Below, in pieces: positions 1 through 8,480 of a stretch of 8,480 nt of DNA. Every line of letters begins with the position of its first letter. The stretch's first letter is position 1. The DNA comes from Xanthobacteraceae bacterium (GTDB lineage Bacteria > Pseudomonadota > Alphaproteobacteria > Rhizobiales > Xanthobacteraceae), in contig JASHVC010000456.1 in assembly GCA_030039655.1 (NCBI GenBank), forward strand, positions 1 through 8,480, in the 5' to 3' direction. The position numbers and the translations under genes are program-made. A model generated the notes under the pieces. It was not told the origin of the DNA and searched no databases. It was given only the letters and a program-made list of their open reading frames with translations.

Positions 1-1
1 G

Positions 2-622
2 CTACTCGAGCGGCGGCCCGACATTGCGCAAGCCGAACGCACCATGCAGCAGGAGAACGCGCTGATCGGTGTCGCCGAGGCTGCCTTCTATCCGGATATC
101 AGTCTCTCCGGAACGCTCGAGTGGATCGGCAAGAACCCGCTGCCTTTCAATGTCGCCAATGAAGTGTGGTCGCTCGGCGCCGCAGCCTCGCAACCGATCT
201 TCAACGGTGGCCTGCTCTCGGCCGAGCTCGATGCGGCCCGCGCTACCTACTGGCAGAGCGTCGCCAACTATCGCCAGACCGTGCTTACGGCGTTCCAAGG
301 GGTCGAGGACGAACTGGCGGCTATTCGTATCCTTTCCCAGCAACTCGCGGTGGCAGAGAAAGCAGCCGCTGAAGAGCGCATCGCTGTGCAGGTCTATGAA
401 AATCAATTGGCGGCGGGAACGATCGCCTACACGACCGTAGCCACGGCGCAAATCGTACTTTTGGGCGACGAAGAGGCCGCGCTGACAGTTCGGCAAAACC
501 TTTTCCTGGCCAGCGTCCTTCTGATCGAAGCACTCGGCGGCACATGGGATACCACGCTTTTGCCGACGCAAAAGGAACTTCAGGAATCGTTCTCGCTTTT
601 GCCGAAATTGCCGACACAATAA
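2..622 (+). CDS. Outer-membrane efflux channel, TolC/NodT family (C-terminal part, 5' end outside window)
   Basis: This is the outer-membrane duct of a tripartite efflux pump; the family forms trimers that cross the outer membrane and reach into the periplasm. The reading frame is open from base 2 and the residues before the first ATG (base 44) already match the family: LLERRPDIAQAER is the usual NodT/OprM signature, so the ATG at 44 is internal and the true start lies upstream. About 206 residues are visible, against some 450-500 in complete members. After the signature come NALIGVAEAAFYPDISLSG (a beta-strand region), then SQPIFNGGLL, then a long Ala/Gln/Glu-rich helical stretch (AFQGVEDELAAI through the YENQLAAGTIAYTTV region) that forms the alpha-barrel coiled coil, and a final helix ending LIEALGGTW. 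The N-terminal signal or lipoprotein region cannot be seen. The adaptor and two pump genes downstream fit its role. The family call is firm; substrate is unknown. Confidence 0.95.
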   Translation, partial: LLERRPDIAQAERTMQQENALIGVAEAAFYPDISLSGTLEWIGKNPLPFNVANEVWSLGAAASQPIFNGGLLSAELDAARATYWQSVANYRQTVLTAFQGVEDELAAIRILSQQLAVAEKAAAEERIAVQVYENQLAAGTIAYTTVATAQIVLLGDEEAALTVRQNLFLASVLLIEALGGTWDTTLLPTQKELQESFSLLPKLPTQ

Positions 623-866
623 AAAGATTCGGCAGTGCACAAAACCCACAACCGCCGCGGCCCCTGCAAACCCTTGATTTAGCGATTTATTTCTAAGACA
701 CTACGTTTGGCACTTGCCTGAAATAAGAAGTCGTCGCCGAGACAATCGTTCAGCTCGATGGCCTGTCTCCGATCGCCGCCGACGGGATTATGGCCAAATA
801 TTCATTAGGCTAAGCGCGCAGGTTCCCTTTAATCTCGGCTGCGGCCAGGATCGATGAACGCCCATT
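623..866 (+). other. Intergenic gap between channel and adaptor genes
   Basis: This 244-base stretch contains no convincing gene. It is long enough to hold a promoter for the adaptor and pump genes, but I cannot identify one with confidence. TTGATT at 674-679 resembles a -35 box, yet no good -10 box lies 16-18 bases downstream. An AT-rich patch at 684-696 and another at 797-806 are the only other promoter-like segments. The gap holds one fair inverted repeat (739-769, listed separately). No T-rich tract follows a stem, so there is no recognisable intrinsic terminator after the channel gene, and read-through from it into the adaptor gene is possible. Confidence 0.6.
739..769 (+). promoter_or_regulatory. 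Bulged inverted repeat in the leader of the adaptor gene
   Basis: GAGACA (739-744) followed directly by ATCG (745-748) can pair with CGAT (756-759) and TGTCTC (764-769). This gives ten base pairs, a seven-base loop (749-755) and a four-base bulge GGCC (760-763) on the 3' arm. It lies about 100 bases upstream of the adaptor start. It could be an operator for a dimeric repressor or a folded mRNA leader. The pairing is seen directly; any function is inference. A match of this size can arise by chance in a 244-base gap. Confidence 0.25.
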
Positions 867-886
867 ATGGACGAACGAACGCGTAA
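854..886 (+). other. Possible ten-codon upstream ORF overlapping the adaptor start
   Basis: ATG at 854 opens a ten-codon frame (MNAHYGRTNA) ending at TAA 884-886, in a different frame from the adaptor, whose ATG at 867 lies inside it. The only purine-rich ribosome-site candidate nearby, AGGA at 847-850, is three bases from this ATG and 16 bases from the adaptor ATG. If translated, it could couple to or limit adaptor initiation. There is no direct evidence that it is used, and chance is a real alternative. Confidence 0.15.
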
Positions 887-2231
887 GACAGACGAAGGGT
901 TGGCTCCCAATCTTCGCCGCACCACGCCGCAACCGGACGTGATCGAGCGGACTTCTTCCAAGACCCGCATAGCCGTTGTTGGATTGATCATCGTGGTCTT
1001 GCTGGGTCTGGGCGCCTATCAGATAGGGCGCGGAGTCTTGGCGCCACAGCCCACAACGGGACGACGCGCCCAGCTGCAGGCCGGGCTGCAATCGGTTGGC
1101 GCTGCGACCGTGACGCTCAACAGCGTTCCCGTCGTAGTCAACGCGCTGGGTACAGTTACGCCGATTGCCACCGTCATCGTTCAATCGCAGATCAGCGGCT
1201 ACATGACCAACGTAAATTTCACCGAAGGCCAACTGGTGCAGAAGGGCGATCCCATCGCGCAGATTGATCAGCGGCCCTATGAGGCTCTGAGAGCTCAATA
1301 CGAAGGCCAGCTCGCGCACGATCAAGGCTTGCTCAGCCAGGCGCTAATGGACCTCAAACGCTATCAAACTTTGGCGGAGCAGAATTCGATCGCCAAACAG
1401 CAGGCCGAGGATCAAGTCTTCATCGTGCAACAGTACCAAGGCTCGGTGAAACAGGACCAGGCATTGGTCGATGCCCAAATCCTGAACATCGCCTATTGCA
1501 ACATCGTCTCGCCGGTCACCGGCCGCATCGGCCTGCGCCTGATCGATCCGGGAAATTACGTGGTAACCGACAGCACGACCGGTCTCGCCGTCATCACGCA
1601 GCTGCAGCCGATTACGGTGATCTTCTCCATTCCGGAGGACAATCTGCCCGACGTCATGCCGCAGATGAATTCCGACGCCAAGCTGCAGGTCACTGCGTTC
1701 GACCGCGCCAACGTCAAACAGCTCGGTGTGGGCAATGTTATCGCCGTGGACAGTCAAATCGATACGACCACCGGCACCGTGAAAGTGCGCGCACAGTTTG
1801 ACAACGCCGATTACGCGTTCTTTCCGAACCAATTCGTGAATGCCCGTCTGCTCGTGAAGACCTTGCAGAATGCCGTTTCCGTACCGTCCGCCGCAATCCA
1901 GCTCGGCTCGCCCGGCACGACCCCCGGCAGCCCTCCAGCCCCGTATGTCTACGTCATCGATGACACCAGCAAAGTCGACGTGCGGCAGGTGATCACCGGG
2001 CCCACCTTCATCGCCAACAACAACAGCATGACCGCCATCACCTCGGGTCTGTCACAAGGCGAACGCGTAGTGACCGATGGCGCGGACCGCCTGCGTGCCG
2101 GACTCTCGGTGAACGTTACATCCGTTGACGGCAAACCGGCGCAGCCCGCGACCACGCCGCTAACCGGACCCGGGCAAAGACGTAATCGCGGTGAATCGCA
2201 AGGCCAGAGACCGGGTAACAGCAGTCATTAG
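867..2231 (+). CDS. mdtA: RND efflux periplasmic adaptor (membrane fusion protein), MdtA-like
   Basis: The adaptor links the inner-membrane RND pump to the outer-membrane channel. The 454-residue protein has a basic N-terminal tail of about 33 residues, then one hydrophobic segment (about 34-53, IAVVGLIIVVLLGLGAYQIG). There is no lipobox cysteine, so it is probably held in the membrane by an uncleaved helix. The first lipoyl half follows (about 92-134, with EGQLVQKGDPIAQID), then an alpha-helical hairpin rich in Gln and Ala (about 137-207) and the second lipoyl half (213-232, SPVTGRIGLRLIDPGNYV). Next are the beta-barrel (about 240-330, with QLQPITVIFSIPEDN) and the membrane-proximal domain (about 335-418). 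The tail from 421 is Pro/Gly/Arg-rich and probably disordered. SPVTGRIGLR and QLQPI..F..PEDN are typical of MdtA. The ATG at 867 is the only ATG before the membrane helix, but its Shine-Dalgarno is poor: AGGA at 847-850 is 16 bases away. Confidence 0.95.
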   Translation: MDERTRKTDEGLAPNLRRTTPQPDVIERTSSKTRIAVVGLIIVVLLGLGAYQIGRGVLAPQPTTGRRAQLQAGLQSVGAATVTLNSVPVVVNALGTVTPIATVIVQSQISGYMTNVNFTEGQLVQKGDPIAQIDQRPYEALRAQYEGQLAHDQGLLSQALMDLKRYQTLAEQNSIAKQQAEDQVFIVQQYQGSVKQDQALVDAQILNIAYCNIVSPVTGRIGLRLIDPGNYVVTDSTTGLAVITQLQPITVIFSIPEDNLPDVMPQMNSDAKLQVTAFDRANVKQLGVGNVIAVDSQIDTTTGTVKVRAQFDNADYAFFPNQFVNARLLVKTLQNAVSVPSAAIQLGSPGTTPGSPPAPYVYVIDDTSKVDVRQVITGPTFIANNNSMTAITSGLSQGERVVTDGADRLRAGLSVNVTSVDGKPAQPATTPLTGPGQRRNRGESQGQRPGNSSH

Positions 2232-2271
2232 CGCGCTAAAAGAAGCCACAAGCACCTTTGTGTAGGCGCGC
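2231..2271 (+). repeat. Intergenic bulged stem-loop between mdtA and mdtB
   Basis: The 56-base mdtA-mdtB gap is mostly one inverted repeat. GCGCGCTA (2231-2238) pairs with TAGGCGCGC (2263-2271) with one G bulged. Inside it CACAA (2247-2251) pairs with TTGTG (2258-2262) around a six-base loop. On the 3' side the two arms are continuous; on the 5' side eight bases (2239-2246) are unpaired. The first base is the last base of the mdtA stop codon. No T tract follows (CAATTTGAAA), so it is not a standard intrinsic terminator. An mRNA stability or processing element that sets the adaptor-to-pump ratio is possible; that role is inference. Confidence 0.4.
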
Positions 2272-2287
2272 AATTTGAAACGTTGAG

Positions 2288-5200
2288 ATGAACGTCTCCG
2301 AACCCTTCATCCTTCGTCCGGTCGCCACCACGCTGTTGATGGTTGCGATCATGCTTTCCGGCCTGATCGCCTTCACCTTCCTGCCGTTGTCCACCTTACC
2401 GGAAGTCGATTACCCGACGATCCAGGTGACGACCCTTTATCCGGGCGCCAGTCCGGAAGTGATGACATCTTCGATTACGTCACCGCTGGAACGCCAATTC
2501 GGGCAGATGCCCGGATTGAATCAGATGACATCGGCCAATTCCGGCGGCGCGTCGGTGATTACTTTGCAGTTCAGCCTCGATCTGAGCCTCGATGTGGCCG
2601 AACAACAGGTCCAGGCCTCAATCAACGCTGCCGGCAACCTGCTGCCGAGCGACCTGCCTGCTCCGCCGATCTACGCCAAAGTCAACCCAGCCGATGCGCC
2701 TATTCTCACCCTCTCGGTCACCTCCAGCACATTGGCGTTGACCGATCTCGAGGATTTGAGCGAAACCCGCTTAGCGCAGAAAATCTCGCAGCTGAGTGGC
2801 GTCGGACTGGTCTCCATCAGCGGCGGCCAAAGGCCGGCGGTGCGCATACAGCTGAACCCTCAAGCGCTGGCCGCCTACGGCCTCAACATCGACGACATCC
2901 GCACTACGATTGGCAACGTCAACGTCAATACGCCAAAAGGCAATTTCGACGGACCAGCACAGGCTTCGACGATCAACGCCAACGATCAGCTCACCAGCTC
3001 CACCCAATACACCAACGTCATCATCGCCTACCGCAACGGAAACCCAGTCAGACTGTCCGATGTGGCGAGCATCGTCAGCGGTCCTGAAAACACCAAACTC
3101 GGTGCCTGGGCGAACACTACGCCGGCGATCATCCTGTCAGTCCAGCGCCAGCCGGGCGCCAACATCATTCAGGTCGTCGATCGCATCCAAAGCCTGTTGC
3201 CACAGATTCTGACCGGGCTTCCGGCCGCCGTTAACGTCAACACCTTAAGCGATCGCACGGTCACTATCCGCGCCTCGGTCGCAGACGTGGAATTCGAGCT
3301 GTGCCTTGCCGTCGTCCTCGTGGTCATCGTGATCTTTTTGTTCCTGCGCACGCTGCCCGGAACGATCATTCCCAGCCTATCAGCGCCGCTATCACTGATC
3401 GGCACATTCGGGGCCATGTATCTTCTCGGGTTCAGCCTCGACAATCTGTCGCTTATGGCGCTGACCATCGCCACCGGCTTCGTGGTGGACGACGCTATCG
3501 TCATGATCGAGAACATCGCGCGGTTCACCGAAACCGGCATGGCGCCGCTCGACGCGGCGCTGCGCGGATCGCAGCAGATCGGCTTCACCATCATCTCGCT
3601 GACGATTTCACTCATCGCCGTGTTGATTCCGCTGTTGTTCATGGGAGACGTGGTCGGGCGCCTGTTTCATGAGTTCGCCATTACACTGGCGGTCACGATT
3701 GTCATCTCCGCAGTCGTGTCCTTGACCCTAGTGCCCATGATGTGCGCCAGGCTTATCCGCCATCGTCCGGAATCCGAGCGCACCAGCTTCGATCTGCAAG
3801 CCGAACGCGTGTTCAATTCAATCATCAGGAGTTACGACGGCGCCCTCACCTGGGTGCTTGACCATCAGCTGCCAACATTGCTGGTCTTCCTAGTGACGCT
3901 CGTGCTGACAGCCCTGCTCTATTACGAGATCCCCAAGGGATTCTTCCCGGTGCAAGACACTGGGACGATCCAGGCCATCACCGAGGCCTCCCAAAGCGTG
4001 TCCTATCAGCAGATGGCCAACCTGCAGAATCAGCTTGCGGAAGCGGTGCTGAAGGATCCGGATGTGGAGAACCTGAGTTCGTACGTCGGGATCGACGGCA
4101 CCAACCAAACGCTGAATACTGGCCGCTTCCTGATCTCGCTCAGGCCGTACGAACAGCGCAACCTCAGTGCCAGCGCGATCATTCAACGAATCCAAAACGA
4201 AGTAGCCGGCGTCAGCGGCATCACGCTGTACATGCAGCCGGTGCAGGACCTAACTATTGATTCAACGATCAATCGCGCGCCGTACAACTTCGTGCTCGAG
4301 GATGCCAATTCCGCGGAATTTGCCACGTGGGTGCCTAAGCTCATGGCGCGCCTCAACCAGCTGCCGCAGATCGCGGACGCCTCCAGCGATCTGCAGCAGC
4401 AAGGCACAGCGGTGAATCTCGTCATCGACCGTGCCACCGCAAGCCGTTTCGGCATCACACCGGCGACGCTCGACAACGTGCTTTACGACGCATTCGGTCA
4501 GCGCATCGTTTCAACCATCTACACCCAGTCGAACCAGTATCGAGTTATACTCGAACTCGATCCGGCGTTGCAGAAATCGCTCGAAGGATTGTCCGCGCTC
4601 TATCTGCCGTCGTCGACCTCTTCGTCAAACGGCCAAGTGCCGCTGTCGGCATTCGTCCACGTTGAGAAGCAAGCGAGCCCCTTGCTGATCACCCATTATG
4701 GCCAGTTCCCGGCGACGACGGTGTCGTTCAACACCGCGCCGGGCTACTCAATCGATGCCGCCATCCAAGCGATCCAGCAGGCGGAGAAAGACATCAGCCT
4801 TCCGGCAAGCTTCACAACGGCGTTTCAAGGCACTGCGGCCGCCTTTCAGTCGTCACTCGGCAACGAAGTGTTTCTGTTCCTTGCCGCGATCGTGACAATG
4901 TATATCGTGCTCGGCGTTCTTTACGAGAGCTTTATTCACCCCATCACGATTCTATCGACCTTGCCGTCCGCCGGCGTCGGTGCCCTGCTGTCCTTGATGG
5001 CGCTCGGCTACAATCTCGACGTCATTTCCATCATCGGCATCATTCTGCTGATTGGCATCGTCAAGAAGAACGGCATCATGATGGTCGACTTCGCGCTGGA
5101 AGCTGAGCGAGTCGAAGGCCGGTCGCCGCGCGACTCTATTCACCAAGCAAGCCTGCTGCGCTTCAGGCCGATCCTGATGACCACCATGGCGGCAATCCTG

Positions 5201-5407
5201 GGCGCATTGCCGCTGATGCTGGGAACCGGCGTCGGCTCGGAGCTGCGCCATCCGCTGGGCGTCTCCCTCGTCGGCGGATTGATCGTCAGCCAATTGCTGA
5301 CATTGTTCACCACGCCAGTCGTCTATTTGTACTTTGATCGCCTGGCGCTACGGCTGACGGGACGCGGGCTGTCGGCACCCCTCGCCGGCGGCGAGCCGGC
5401 CGAATGA
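2288..5407 (+). CDS. mdtB: RND multidrug efflux pump subunit, MdtB-like (HAE1 family)
   Basis: This is an inner-membrane proton/drug antiporter subunit that takes substrates from the periplasm or membrane and drives them through adaptor and channel. At 1039 residues it matches the length of E. coli MdtB (about 1040). It has the RND plan: a first membrane helix (about 11-33), a periplasmic porter loop (about 34-335), TM2-6 (about 336-490), TM7 (about 528-546), a second porter loop (about 547-858) and TM8-12 (about 860-1018). The proton-relay residues known from AcrB are present: D401 and D402 in [16 protein letters not shown]927 in [14 protein letters not shown], and R958 and T965 in [33 protein letters not shown]-like [13 protein letters not shown], and [13 protein letters not shown] point to MdtB rather than MdtC. 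A short Ser-rich loop (STSSSNG, 776-782) sits where its partner has a large insertion. The start at 2288 follows a weak ribosome site (TTGAG directly before ATG) and gives the expected N-terminus [13 protein letters not shown]. Confidence 0.96.
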   Translation: MNVSEPFILRPVATTLLMVAIMLSGLIAFTFLPLSTLPEVDYPTIQVTTLYPGASPEVMTSSITSPLERQFGQMPGLNQMTSANSGGASVITLQFSLDLSLDVAEQQVQASINAAGNLLPSDLPAPPIYAKVNPADAPILTLSVTSSTLALTDLEDLSETRLAQKISQLSGVGLVSISGGQRPAVRIQLNPQALAAYGLNIDDIRTTIGNVNVNTPKGNFDGPAQASTINANDQLTSSTQYTNVIIAYRNGNPVRLSDVASIVSGPENTKLGAWANTTPAIILSVQRQPGANIIQVVDRIQSLLPQILTGLPAAVNVNTLSDRTVTIRASVADVEFELCLAVVLVVIVIFLFLRTLPGTIIPSLSAPLSLIGTFGAMYLLGFSLDNLSLMALTIATGFVVDDAIVMIENIARFTETGMAPLDAALRGSQQIGFTIISLTISLIAVLIPLLFMGDVVGRLFHEFAITLAVTIVISAVVSLTLVPMMCARLIRHRPESERTSFDLQAERVFNSIIRSYDGALTWVLDHQLPTLLVFLVTLVLTALLYYEIPKGFFPVQDTGTIQAITEASQSVSYQQMANLQNQLAEAVLKDPDVENLSSYVGIDGTNQTLNTGRFLISLRPYEQRNLSASAIIQRIQNEVAGVSGITLYMQPVQDLTIDSTINRAPYNFVLEDANSAEFATWVPKLMARLNQLPQIADASSDLQQQGTAVNLVIDRATASRFGITPATLDNVLYDAFGQRIVSTIYTQSNQYRVILELDPALQKSLEGLSALYLPSSTSSSNGQVPLSAFVHVEKQASPLLITHYGQFPATTVSFNTAPGYSIDAAIQAIQQAEKDISLPASFTTAFQGTAAAFQSSLGNEVFLFLAAIVTMYIVLGVLYESFIHPITILSTLPSAGVGALLSLMALGYNLDVISIIGIILLIGIVKKNGIMMVDFALEAERVEGRSPRDSIHQASLLRFRPILMTTMAAILGALPLMLGTGVGSELRHPLGVSLVGGLIVSQLLTLFTTPVVYLYFDRLALRLTGRGLSAPLAGGEPAE
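5404..5407 (+). other. Start/stop overlap ATGA joining mdtB and mdtC
   Basis: The mdtC ATG (5404-5406) overlaps the mdtB TGA (5405-5407). Only a weak purine-rich stretch (GGCGAG, about 5389-5394) lies upstream, so translation of mdtC probably depends on ribosomes finishing mdtB. This would tie the amounts of the two pump subunits together, as expected for partners in one trimer. The overlap is seen; coupling is inferred. Confidence 0.8.
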
Positions 5408-8400
5408 ATATCTCGGCGCCATTCATTGGCCGGCCGGTAGCCACCACGCTGCTGACGATCGGCGTTGCCTTCGCCGGCATCCTCGGATTCTCGAGACTGC
5501 CGGTCGCGCCGTTGCCGCAAGTCGATTACCCCACGATCTCGGTGAGCGCGCAGCTCCCCGGCGCCAGCCCGAACACGGTCGCAACCAGCGTGGCCGAACC
5601 ATTGGAACGTCATCTCGGACAGATCGCCGACGTCACCGAGATGACCTCACAAAGCGGCATCGGACAGACGCGCATCACGCTTCAATTCGATCTCAACCGC
5701 GACATCAATGGCGCGGCGCGTGACGTGCAGGCGGCAATCAACGCCGCGCGCGCCGACCTCCCCGCCGCGCTTAGGACCAATCCGACCTACCGCAAGGTCA
5801 ATCCGGCTGATGCGCCGATCCTCATTCTGGCGCTGACGTCAGGGACCCTGACACAGGGCCAGATATATGACGCGGCGAGCAACGTTCTGGCGCAGCAGCT
5901 CTCGCAGCTCAGCGGCATCGGCCAGGTGATCATCGGTGGCTCCGCGCTGCCGGCCGTGCGCATTGAGCTTAACCCGCAAGCGCTGTTCAAATACGGCGTT
6001 GGTCTCGAAGACGTGCGTGCGGCGCTCGCCTCCGCCAACGCCAACAGTCCTAAGGGAACCATCGACGACGGAGATCAACGCTATCAGATCTACAGTAACG
6101 ATCAGGCGACGAAGGCTTCGGATTATGCGCCGCTGATCGTTGCCTATCGCAACGGCGCGGCGGTCCAGCTCACGGACGTGGCTGCCGTAAACGATTCCGT
6201 CGAGGATGTGCGCAACCTCGGTCTATCGAACGGTCAGCCGTCGGTGCTCGTCATTTTATTTCGGCAACCTGGCGGCAATATCATCGACACCATCGACGGG
6301 GTGAAGGCCGAGTTGCCAACGTTGCAGGCAGCGCTACCCGCCGACATCAACGTGTCGATTGCGATCGACCGCAGCACGACGATCCGCGCCTCGTTGCACG
6401 ACACCGAAATGACCTTGGTGATCGCGGTCATATTGGTCACGATCGTCGTGTTTTTGTTCTTAGGCGAAATCCGCGCCACTCTGATTCCGAGTGTAGCAGT
6501 GCCGGTGTCGATTCTCGGCACCTTTGGCGCGATGTACTTGGTGGGGTACAGCCTCGACATCCTTTCTTTGATGGCGCTGACTATTGCAACCGGGTTCGTC
6601 GTCGACGATGCAATCGTCGTACTGGAGAACATCTCCCGTCATATCGAGGCGGGGATGCCGCGCCTCCAGGCAGCCCTGCGGGGAGCGCGTGAGGTGGGAT
6701 TTACTGTGCTGTCGATCAGCCTCTCGCTCGTCGCGGTGTTCACGCCCATCCTGCTGCTCGGGGGTATCCTCGGCCGGCTGTTCCGAGAATTCACCCTGAC
6801 GCTGTCGCTCGCGATTATGATCTCTCTCGGGATCTCGTTGACGACCACGCCGATGATGTGCGCGCTGTTCCTACGCAACCGGCCGACTGAACAAGCACCG
6901 CGCCGCCGCAGTTTTTTCGATCGGATGCTGCATGGCTATGAGCGGACTCTCGGCTGGGCTCTTCATCATAGGCGGCTCGTGCTTGCTATCTTCTTTGGCG
7001 CAATCGCTCTGAATGCACTGCTGATCTATCTCGTGCCGAAAGGCTACTTTCCGCAGGAAGACACCGGGCGTCTGGTCGGTCAACTGCAGGCCGACCAAAG
7101 CGTCTCATTCAAGCTCATGTCGCAAAAGCTGCGGCAGATGATGGCCATCGTGCAGGCTGACCCGGCCGTCGAGCATGTGGTCGGTTATACGGGCGTGGGC
7201 AGCGGTGGAGGCTTCGGCCAGATCAACACCGGCTCTGTGTTCGTTTCGCTGAAACCGCTGGGAGAGCGCCCCTCCATCGATCAAGTCATCGCGCGCCTGC
7301 GAGGAAAACTCGCCCAGGTGCCCGGCGGTCGTCTGATCTTCTTCGCCGTACAGGATATCCGCGCCGGCGGCCGCCAAAGTAGCGCGCAGTATCAATACAC
7401 CTTGCAGGGGGACAACCCCGCTGACGTGGCTGTCTGGTCGCAAAAGCTGCTCCAAGCGCTTGAGGGCAGCGGCGTGCTTGCCGATCTAAACTCCGATCAG
7501 CAACAGAAAGGACTGGAATCCGATCTGGTGATCGATCGCGACACCGCCTCCCGCCTCGGCATCACGCCGGCCCAGATCGACAATACGCTGTACGATGCCT
7601 TCGGGCAGCGCCAAGTGTCGGTCATTTACAGCGCGATCAATCAATATCACGTGGTCATGGAGATCGACCCGCGCTACACGCAATATCCTTTGTCGCTACG
7701 GGACATCTACGTATCGACGTCGGGGGGAGGAGCCTCAGGGACGCAAACGTCGAACATTCCAGCAAACTCCATCAGCAAGGAAGGCAACACCGCCACCTCG
7801 ACCAGTTCAACTGCGGCGGCGACCGCCAACAACAATTCGGCGGAGAACGCTGCCATCAATGCGCTTGCAACCGGCGGCAAGAGCAATACATCGGCCGGCG
7901 CAGCGGTCAGCACCGCCCAGGAGACGATGGTGCCGCTCTCGGCCGTCAGCCACTACCAGCCCGGCACCACGCCGCTCTCGATCAATCATCAGGGACTATT
8001 TGTTGCGTCGACCTTATCGTTCAACCTGGCACCCGGCGCCACGCTTGGTGAAGCGTCCGCCGAGATCGATGCCGCCGTGAATCAAATCCACATGCCTGCG
8101 ACAGTCCACGGCAGCCTTGCCGGCACGGCGCAGCTGTTCGCTCAATCGGCCAACAGCGAGTTGATCATGGTGATCGGGGCGATTGCCGCCGTCTACATCC
8201 TCCTGGGCGTGCTTTACGAAAGTTATGTCCACCCAATTACGATTCTTTCGACTCTTCCCTCGGCCGGCGTCGGCGCCTTCCTCGCGCTCATGTTGTTCCA
8301 CACTCAGTTTGATATCATCGGTACGATCGGCGTCATCCTGCTGATCGGCATCGTCAAAAAGAATGCGATTATGATGATCGACTTCGCTATCGAAGCGGAA

Positions 8401-8480
8401 CGATCGCAGAATTTGAGCTCTTACGACGCCATCTTTCAGGCCTGCGTGCTGCGCTTCCGCCCGATCATGATGACCACGTC
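5404..8480 (+). CDS. mdtC: RND multidrug efflux pump subunit, MdtC-like (HAE1 family), 3' end outside window
   Basis: This is the second RND subunit, expected to form mixed trimers with the MdtB-like protein. The frame is open from ATG 5404 to the edge: 1025 codons visible, with TM11-12 still missing, so the full protein should be about 1090-1110 residues against about 1025 in E. coli MdtC. The extra length comes mainly from one insertion (residues about 771-842). Landmarks are the N-terminus [19 protein letters not shown] with TM1 (about 10-32), [10 protein letters not shown] (131-140), and D401-D402 in [15 protein letters not shown]. They continue with [12 protein letters not shown] (648-659), [19 protein letters not shown]986 in [15 protein letters not shown]1017 and T1024 in [30 protein letters not shown] and PLSINHQG are MdtC-type rather than MdtB-type. 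It resembles the upstream gene throughout, so the pair derives from an old duplication. No internal stop or frameshift is seen. Confidence 0.95.
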   Translation, partial: MNISAPFIGRPVATTLLTIGVAFAGILGFSRLPVAPLPQVDYPTISVSAQLPGASPNTVATSVAEPLERHLGQIADVTEMTSQSGIGQTRITLQFDLNRDINGAARDVQAAINAARADLPAALRTNPTYRKVNPADAPILILALTSGTLTQGQIYDAASNVLAQQLSQLSGIGQVIIGGSALPAVRIELNPQALFKYGVGLEDVRAALASANANSPKGTIDDGDQRYQIYSNDQATKASDYAPLIVAYRNGAAVQLTDVAAVNDSVEDVRNLGLSNGQPSVLVILFRQPGGNIIDTIDGVKAELPTLQAALPADINVSIAIDRSTTIRASLHDTEMTLVIAVILVTIVVFLFLGEIRATLIPSVAVPVSILGTFGAMYLVGYSLDILSLMALTIATGFVVDDAIVVLENISRHIEAGMPRLQAALRGAREVGFTVLSISLSLVAVFTPILLLGGILGRLFREFTLTLSLAIMISLGISLTTTPMMCALFLRNRPTEQAPRRRSFFDRMLHGYERTLGWALHHRRLVLAIFFGAIALNALLIYLVPKGYFPQEDTGRLVGQLQADQSVSFKLMSQKLRQMMAIVQADPAVEHVVGYTGVGSGGGFGQINTGSVFVSLKPLGERPSIDQVIARLRGKLAQVPGGRLIFFAVQDIRAGGRQSSAQYQYTLQGDNPADVAVWSQKLLQALEGSGVLADLNSDQQQKGLESDLVIDRDTASRLGITPAQIDNTLYDAFGQRQVSVIYSAINQYHVVMEIDPRYTQYPLSLRDIYVSTSGGGASGTQTSNIPANSISKEGNTATSTSSTAAATANNNSAENAAINALATGGKSNTSAGAAVSTAQETMVPLSAVSHYQPGTTPLSINHQGLFVASTLSFNLAPGATLGEASAEIDAAVNQIHMPATVHGSLAGTAQLFAQSANSELIMVIGAIAAVYILLGVLYESYVHPITILSTLPSAGVGAFLALMLFHTQFDIIGTIGVILLIGIVKKNAIMMIDFAIEAERSQNLSSYDAIFQACVLRFRPIMMTT
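7714..7929 (+). other. Low-complexity insertion in the MdtC-like protein (residues about 771-842)
   Basis: Between DIYV and VPLSAVSHY the MdtC-like protein has about 72 residues where the MdtB-like partner has about ten ([10 protein letters not shown]) and AcrB and E. coli MdtC have a short hairpin. By my count 58 of 72 residues are Ala, Ser, Thr, Asn or Gly. There is no aromatic residue, Cys, Arg, His or Asp, and only two Lys and three Glu. It is therefore probably disordered or a flexible loop. By alignment to AcrB (DWYVRAADGQMVPFSAF) the site is in the docking region at the periplasmic top of the pump. The frame is intact and the surrounding motifs are normal, so it is a true insertion and not a frameshift. 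Confidence 0.85.

Noticed and set aside
600..634. Inverted repeat TGCCGAA / TTCGGCA spanning the channel-gene stop codon, a possible terminator
   Set aside because: The stem is only seven base pairs with a 21-base loop and is followed by GTGCACAAAACCC, not a T tract. A second TGCCGA copy competes for pairing.
2..649. A 215-codon open frame on the - strand opposite the channel gene
   Set aside because: It mirrors the channel codons, shows no family motifs, and the + frame has strong NodT-family similarity throughout.
708..717. TGGCAC followed by TTGC, resembling the two halves of a sigma-54 promoter
   Set aside because: The halves are directly adjacent; a sigma-54 promoter needs about five bases between them so that GG and GC fall at -24 and -12.
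4952..5293. Minus-strand open frames within mdtB, including 3169-3642 and 4952-5293
   Set aside because: They lie antisense to conserved transmembrane segments and have the Asp/Gln/His-rich or Ser/Thr/Ile-rich composition typical of antisense readings.
7595..8080. A 161-codon open frame on the + strand inside mdtC, covering the low-complexity insertion
   Set aside because: Its product is Arg/Pro/Ser-rich, as expected for an out-of-frame reading of GC-rich coding DNA, and it has no recognisable domain. The MdtC frame is continuous across it.
2288..8480. Tandem RND genes as a recent duplication or assembly artefact
   Set aside because: The two proteins are diverged along their whole length and separately match MdtB-type and MdtC-type motifs, so this is the normal ancient mdtB-mdtC pair.

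Overview
The window holds most of one multidrug-efflux operon of the MdtABC type, read entirely on the + strand, and no sign of any other system. It begins inside the 3' part of a TolC/NodT-family outer-membrane channel gene (to 622). A 244-base gap follows, then a complete periplasmic adaptor gene (mdtA-like, 867-2231), a complete RND pump gene (mdtB-like, 2288-5407) and a second RND pump gene (mdtC-like, from 5404) that runs off the right edge. Together these encode the three layers of a tripartite Gram-negative efflux pump: inner-membrane proton/drug antiporter, periplasmic adaptor and outer-membrane duct.

The organism is a Gram-negative bacterium with a G+C content of roughly 55-60% by eye. 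The NodT-like channel and codon use would fit an alphaproteobacterium such as one of the Hyphomicrobiales, but this is inference and other proteobacteria are possible. No rRNA, tRNA, mobile element, CRISPR array or regulator gene is visible.

The pump genes are tightly arranged. mdtA and mdtB are 56 bases apart with a bulged inverted repeat between them, and mdtB and mdtC overlap by four bases (ATGA), which suggests translational coupling. The two pump subunits are paralogues but clearly separate into an MdtB-like and an MdtC-like protein. Both keep the full set of proton-relay residues known from AcrB. This supports a mixed MdtB/MdtC trimer as in Escherichia coli.

Most of the window is ordinary efflux-pump sequence. 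The oddest item is a stretch of about 72 residues in the MdtC-like protein, rich in Ala, Ser, Thr, Asn and Gly, that replaces a short hairpin loop in the periplasmic docking region. Two structured intergenic elements and an ambiguous translation start for the adaptor are smaller points of interest.
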